DNA of 64,000 bases from Bacteroidetes bacterium SB0662_bin_6. Its GTDB lineage: Bacteria > Bacteroidota > Rhodothermia > Rhodothermales > VXPQ01. Under the pieces are notes generated by a model. The model was not told the DNA's origin. It worked only from the letters and a program-made list of their open reading frames with translations, and searched no databases. Shown in pieces: positions 60,865-64,000 of this stretch (positions within the stretch are counted from its first letter, which is position 1; every line of letters begins with the position of its first letter). The position numbers and the translations under genes were made by a program. The stretch spans positions 1-64,000 of the forward strand of contig VXPQ01000011.1 in the NCBI GenBank assembly GCA_009839485.1. Reading direction: 5' to 3'.

Positions 60865-61248
60865 CTAATGCACCCGTATAGCCAATGCCTGACCGCGCCG
60901 TCCGCTCTCTCCAAAACCGCTGTAAGGATCGCCGGATATTCTGATTTCTCCACCCAGGTCCGTCTGGCCGAGTAATACCACGCCGTTCGCACCCAGGGCG
61001 CCCGCCGCCTCGCGCAGCTTGTCGATCAGCTTGCTCTCCGTGGTAATGTTTTCGAAGGTCTTGCCGTAGAGCAGCGCAACGCGCGTGTGCTCCGGCAGGT
61101 CGTCCCGCTCGAAGAACACCTGCACCTCAGGACCCGGCACCGGGGCATACCCCGGTCCCGTGTCCAGCATGGTATGGTTTATGCTGACGCAGCCGGAAAC
61201 CAGCACGGCGAGTACGAAGAAAAGGGGAATGCTTGCGTAGGCTTTCAT
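60865..61248 (-). CDS. Small lipoprotein, RcsF/DUF4156-like by shape
   Basis: 127 residues: lipobox V-L-V-S-G-C (Cys20), then a compact domain with V-F-F-E-R-D-D-L-P-E and L-R-E-A-A-G-A-L-G-A-N-G-V-V-L-L near the C-terminus, a pattern of small envelope lipoproteins that bind or sense. A strong GGAGGT lies 7 bp before the ATG. A terminator follows. It is probably a monocistronic envelope-stress or cell-surface factor, but the family is uncertain. Confidence 0.7.
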   Translation of the reverse strand: MKAYASIPLFFVLAVLVSGCVSINHTMLDTGPGYAPVPGPEVQVFFERDDLPEHTRVALLYGKTFENITTESKLIDKLREAAGALGANGVVLLGQTDLGGEIRISGDPYSGFGESGRRGQALAIRVH

Positions 61249-61597
61249 GTCGTTACCTCCGTGGCGATGTCATGAACCGTTTTTCCGGCCCGCCGGCTAC
61301 ATTTCTTTTCCGATACGACCCGTGCATCGGAATATACCAACGGCCTTGTTTACTGTACCATGATTCTCGAACAATATCCGTGCCAAAAACCGGAATAATC
61401 CGTCATTTCCGGTTTCACTCGACCGGAATACCCATCGTCAACCAACACGAACAGCAAACCGGCGCCGCCGCCGTGGACATGCAGCGATACGGCGCAGTCC
61501 CCGGTGCAAGGCATCCTCCCGCACAGCGTTCCAGGCGCAGGGCAGCATCCTGTATCTACATATTCCCGTTCCCGGAAGAACGGTGCGATCAGCCCGA
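61249..61597. other. 349-bp gap without a gene
   Basis: Contains the ribosome-binding region of the small lipoprotein at its left end and a 9-bp perfect inverted repeat (61387-61415). No frame on either strand has family character. The right end precedes the cupredoxin stop. Confidence 0.6.
61387..61415 (-). terminator. Possible terminator downstream of the cupredoxin gene
   Basis: AAACCGGAA and TTCCGGTTT form a perfect 9-bp stem with an 11-nt loop. On the minus strand it is followed by TTTTTGGC. It is about 185 bp after the cupredoxin stop, rather far, so the assignment is tentative. Confidence 0.4.
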
Positions 61598-62137
61598 TCA
61601 GGTTACGATCATCGTACCCTGCATCAGGGTGTGGTGACCGATATAAGTGCAGATATAACGATAGGTCCCCGGTTCCGAGGGAGCCTCGAACGTAACCTGC
61701 ACGGTCTCGCCGGGCTGTGCGAGCGGCGTGGCCGCCAGAATCGCCTCATCCTCCGGAACGAATCCACTCGCCTCGCCGGCAGCGATGGCCGCCATCCCGA
61801 CCCGGTTGGCCACATCGTCTTCATTCGACGAAAGTATGACGACGTTGTGCAGCATGATATCGAGGGTCGCCACATTCTCCAGGGTCAGGTTGACCGTCTG
61901 TCCGGACTGGACGGTAAACGAGGTCGAGGCCTCATCAAACGCTATCGTATCGCCGGCAGGGCGAAGAACGACTTCGGCGACATCCATGCCGCTGTCGGCA
62001 GAAGCCATATCGCTTTCGGCAGCGGCATCGCCGGCATCGGAGGCAGCAACATCGCCTTCAGAGGCAGCATCGCCGCCGCATGCGGCAAGCAGGAGCGCCA
62101 GCAGGGAGAACAGGCACAGGAATCGGGAGGACTTCAT
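61598..62137 (-). CDS. Azurin-like cupredoxin lipoprotein
   Basis: 179 residues: lipobox L-L-A-A-C (Cys20), an Ala/Ser/Asp-rich linker (to about residue 50), then a cupredoxin beta-sandwich. Type 1 copper ligands are His97 (M-L-H-N-V-V), Cys163 and His168 in I-C-T-Y-I-G-H, and Met172, the exact C-x4-H-x3-M spacing of azurin. It is probably a soluble or membrane-tethered electron carrier in the periplasm. Partners are not in the window, although the PQQ enzyme with its cytochrome is a candidate donor. Confidence 0.88.
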   Translation of the reverse strand: MKSSRFLCLFSLLALLLAACGGDAASEGDVAASDAGDAAAESDMASADSGMDVAEVVLRPAGDTIAFDEASTSFTVQSGQTVNLTLENVATLDIMLHNVVILSSNEDDVANRVGMAAIAAGEASGFVPEDEAILAATPLAQPGETVQVTFEAPSEPGTYRYICTYIGHHTLMQGTMIVT

Positions 62138-62405
62138 AATGCAGATCCGTTGAGGTTGGTTGGAAAAAAGAACCGAACGCGCCGGAAAACCCGCCGGTCC
62201 GGGAGGCTATCGAAGAAAATCCGGAAAGCACAGCCTTAAGTATAATGCTTTTTGCGGAGTAAAGAGGACAGATCGGATCATCTTTCACCTCATCTCCACA
62301 TCGTCGGCAAGCACCATACGAATCACCCGACTTTCCCCGGCACGCTACGGAGTCAACCGTTCTGCGCCCCACTCAATGGCGCAGGGGCGACATGACCCGT
62401 TTCCC

Positions 62406-63116
62406 TCATTCCGAGGTCAGGTCCCGGGAACCGTCGGGCCTGAGGACATACTCGAACGTATAATACCGGGACGGAACCGATGCATCGGGGGGATCCGGAT
62501 TGTTCTGGTAATAACTCAGAATCCGTATTTTCGCATAGTTTCCGCTCGCTGTCTTGAGCACGATGGTGCGGCCCGGAATAGGCGAGAGCAGCATGGTCCC
62601 GGCATTATAGTTGTACCACCCGTTGTCCGAGCCTGTGCAGATTGCATAGGGCGAACCGGGAACGGGACCGACGGGCGTGAAGACCTCCGGGCAGGAGGTG
62701 TTCTCTCCGTCGGCAATATAGCCCCCTTCGGGCGCTTCGACGACCTCGGCGAAGGGCTGCGCAAGCATCTGCGCCGCCGCTTCGCCCGGCCCGCTCGTGC
62801 CCCCGTTGAAAATGATTGTCGTGCCTTTGAAACCGATATCCCACGCGGTCGATGTGGAATCGCGCTGCCGGGTGGCGGCATCCGTCTGAGACGAGGGAAT
62901 AAGTATCGAACCCGCTTCGAGGTCGTATAGCGTAAACAGGTTGTTGCTGATCGAGGCCCCCGTGTCGGGGTCGCGGCCCGAAGCCGGATCGGCCGGGACA
63001 TTCTCAGCCATTTTCACATCGAGAATGACCGGCTCCGGCTCGGCATCGGTGCTGTCGCAGCCGGTTAACAGGAAGAGAAACCCGAAGAATATGGAAAAGG
63101 CAACAGGTGTTTTCAT
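62406..63116 (-). CDS. HmuY-family lipoprotein
   Basis: 236 residues with lipobox F-L-L-T-G-C (Cys20). The HmuY core is recognisable by T-A-W-D-I-G-F-K-G-T-T-I-I-F-N-G-G and C-P-E-V-F-T-P-V, with W-Y-N-Y-N-A-G and Y-Y-T-F-E-Y-V near the end. HmuY proteins bind haem and pass it to a TonB receptor; the receptor gene is next door (34-bp gap). The haem-binding residues cannot be named from the sequence alone. ATG at 63116 heads the lipoprotein signal. Confidence 0.82.
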   Translation of the reverse strand: MKTPVAFSIFFGFLFLLTGCDSTDAEPEPVILDVKMAENVPADPASGRDPDTGASISNNLFTLYDLEAGSILIPSSQTDAATRQRDSTSTAWDIGFKGTTIIFNGGTSGPGEAAAQMLAQPFAEVVEAPEGGYIADGENTSCPEVFTPVGPVPGSPYAICTGSDNGWYNYNAGTMLLSPIPGRTIVLKTASGNYAKIRILSYYQNNPDPPDASVPSRYYTFEYVLRPDGSRDLTSE

Positions 63117-63150
63117 GGTACGGACGGTCAGGGTTTCAGCGTTGGTGGCG

Positions 63151-64000
63151 TCATAGCGTGAGGCGGAGAGCGGCGTAAAGCCGCCGTCCGGGAAGCGACG
63201 GTACAAGGGTCGGGCGCGTAATGTCGAGCACATTATCCACGCCAAGCTGGATCTCGGCGTCAGCCGGGCCGAGAGCCGGAACTGTCTTGGTAACGGTCGC
63301 ATCGAAAACGGCATAGGGCGCTACGAACTCGTCGTCGCGGTTGGCCAGCGCGTTGCCGTCGAGATCGCGGTAGCCGTAGCGGCTGCGCCAGCGTCCCCGA
63401 ACACTGGCGGTGAGACCAAACGGCGTGTGCGCATACACTGTGCGGAATGTCGCCGTATGAGGCGAACGCCCGAACATCCCGCCGTAGTCGCCCGGGCCAA
63501 GGCGGTACTCCCGCCCGGACGGATTGCGTCCGAATACGGTACCGGTTTCCAGCGCTTCGACCACCTCACGGTCGCGCGCCTGGAGAAACTGATAGCCGAG
63601 AATGATATCAAGCCGGCTCCGTCGGCCCGCGATCGCCCGGATGGTCGCATCCGTCTCGATGCCCCGCGTGTAGATCCGCGCAAGGTTGAAATAGCCGAAA
63701 ACGAATTGCCCGTTCGTCTTTCGCGCGATCGGCTGGGTCTCGATGAGATCGCGCACGTTGTTGTGGAAAGCATTGACCGAAAAAGCCAGCCGGGGGAACG
63801 GCTCGATCGAACCGCCTATGTTGACCGCAACGGAACTTTCGGCCCGGATCTCTTCAAGCGTAGCAGGATCGAAAAAAAGATGATCGATAACTCCTTCCGC
63901 CTGCAACTGCGCGACCCCTTCCTGCACCCGGGTGGCGCCAAAGACGGAGTACCCCGCCGCGGCATTGGTGAAAGCAAGGTAAAATTGCCGGAAAGCCGGC
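63151..64000 (-). CDS. TonB-dependent receptor, C-terminal part
   Basis: Partial: about 283 residues in frame; the N-terminus lies beyond the window. The frame stays open to the window edge (F-Y-L-A-F-T-N-A-A-A-G-Y upstream of the first drawn codon) and ends in the barrel closing strand G-R-R-L-Y-A-A-L-R-L-T-L. Beta-barrel strands and G-V-D-N-V-L-D-I-T-R are typical. With the HmuY-like gene after it, haem is the likely ligand. Confidence 0.88.
   Translation of the reverse strand, partial: PAFRQFYLAFTNAAAGYSVFGATRVQEGVAQLQAEGVIDHLFFDPATLEEIRAESSVAVNIGGSIEPFPRLAFSVNAFHNNVRDLIETQPIARKTNGQFVFGYFNLARIYTRGIETDATIRAIAGRRSRLDIILGYQFLQARDREVVEALETGTVFGRNPSGREYRLGPGDYGGMFGRSPHTATFRTVYAHTPFGLTASVRGRWRSRYGYRDLDGNALANRDDEFVAPYAVFDATVTKTVPALGPADAEIQLGVDNVLDITRPTLVPSLPGRRLYAALRLTL

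Noticed and set aside
1-64000. rRNA, tRNA, tmRNA, CRISPR arrays, replication origin
   Set aside because: No cloverleaf with CCA-end consensus, no rRNA core motif, no regularly spaced repeats and no DnaA-box cluster were noticed on reading. A covariance search could still find small RNAs.

Overview
The window looks like chromosome of a high-GC member of the Bacteroidota/Rhodothermota side of the FCB group, most likely Rhodothermales. The evidence is the combination of bacillithiol genes (bshB1, bshC), a DUF3276 PUR-like protein, a secreted protein with a type IX (T9SS) C-terminal sorting domain, an ECF sigma/FecR/TonB-receptor signalling set, DUF4249, DUF4374, DUF5916 and HmuY proteins. Genus is not assignable from the sequence alone. 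No rRNA, tRNA, CRISPR array or transposase gene was seen.

Layout. 1-12.8 kb is a housekeeping block almost entirely on the minus strand: the 5' end of an NhaC-like antiporter, a 256-bp MITE-like element, a thioredoxin-like protein, nadD, a BamD-like lipoprotein, an LpoA-like protein, guaA, gcvH, accC, accB, efp, a DUF1801 protein, bshB1 and leuS. 13.1-14.9 kb is a plus-strand pair (coiled-coil membrane protein, sodium:solute symporter). 14.9-21.5 kb returns to the minus strand with an NTF2-like protein, bshC, a bifunctional-nuclease-family gene, hisC, hisD, DUF3276 and recX. 21.5-30.1 kb holds DUF4249, a TonB-dependent receptor, FecR, an ECF sigma factor, a 51-residue membrane protein and a large T9SS-exported protein. 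30.5-31.6 kb is a Phd/VapC-type toxin-antitoxin operon with a palindromic operator, followed by a second member of the coiled-coil family. 31.6-36.3 kb is a compact five-gene sugar operon (PPi-type phosphofructokinase, hexulose-phosphate-synthase-like enzyme, MDR dehydrogenase, SDR, TIM-barrel epimerase). 36.4-41 kb holds a SpoU methyltransferase flanked by two more copies of the MITE-like repeat, then a secreted amidohydrolase and a PQQ dehydrogenase with an internal cytochrome c.

41.1-58.2 kb is an all-plus-strand accessory island: an ABC-2 exporter (ATPase plus two DUF3526-type permeases), two full DUF5916 outer-membrane proteins, a TonB receptor with a DUF4374 lipoprotein, and a complete FecB/BtuF-FecCD-FecE importer. 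It carries two degraded copies of a MerC-CobW gene pair and a 130-bp duplicated DUF5916 3' end, so it has been rearranged. The likely job is uptake, and perhaps export, of a chelated metal or corrinoid. 58.3-64 kb (minus strand) holds an alpha/beta hydrolase, a secreted protein with an acidic His-rich tail, an intact MerC-like protein, a small lipoprotein, an azurin-like cupredoxin, a HmuY-like lipoprotein and the 3' part of its TonB receptor.

The most interesting leads are the rearranged metal-uptake island with its MerC/CobW scars, the five-gene sugar operon, the dispersed repeat with nested inverted repeats and deletion derivatives, and the paired coiled-coil membrane proteins, one of which sits beside the toxin-antitoxin operon.
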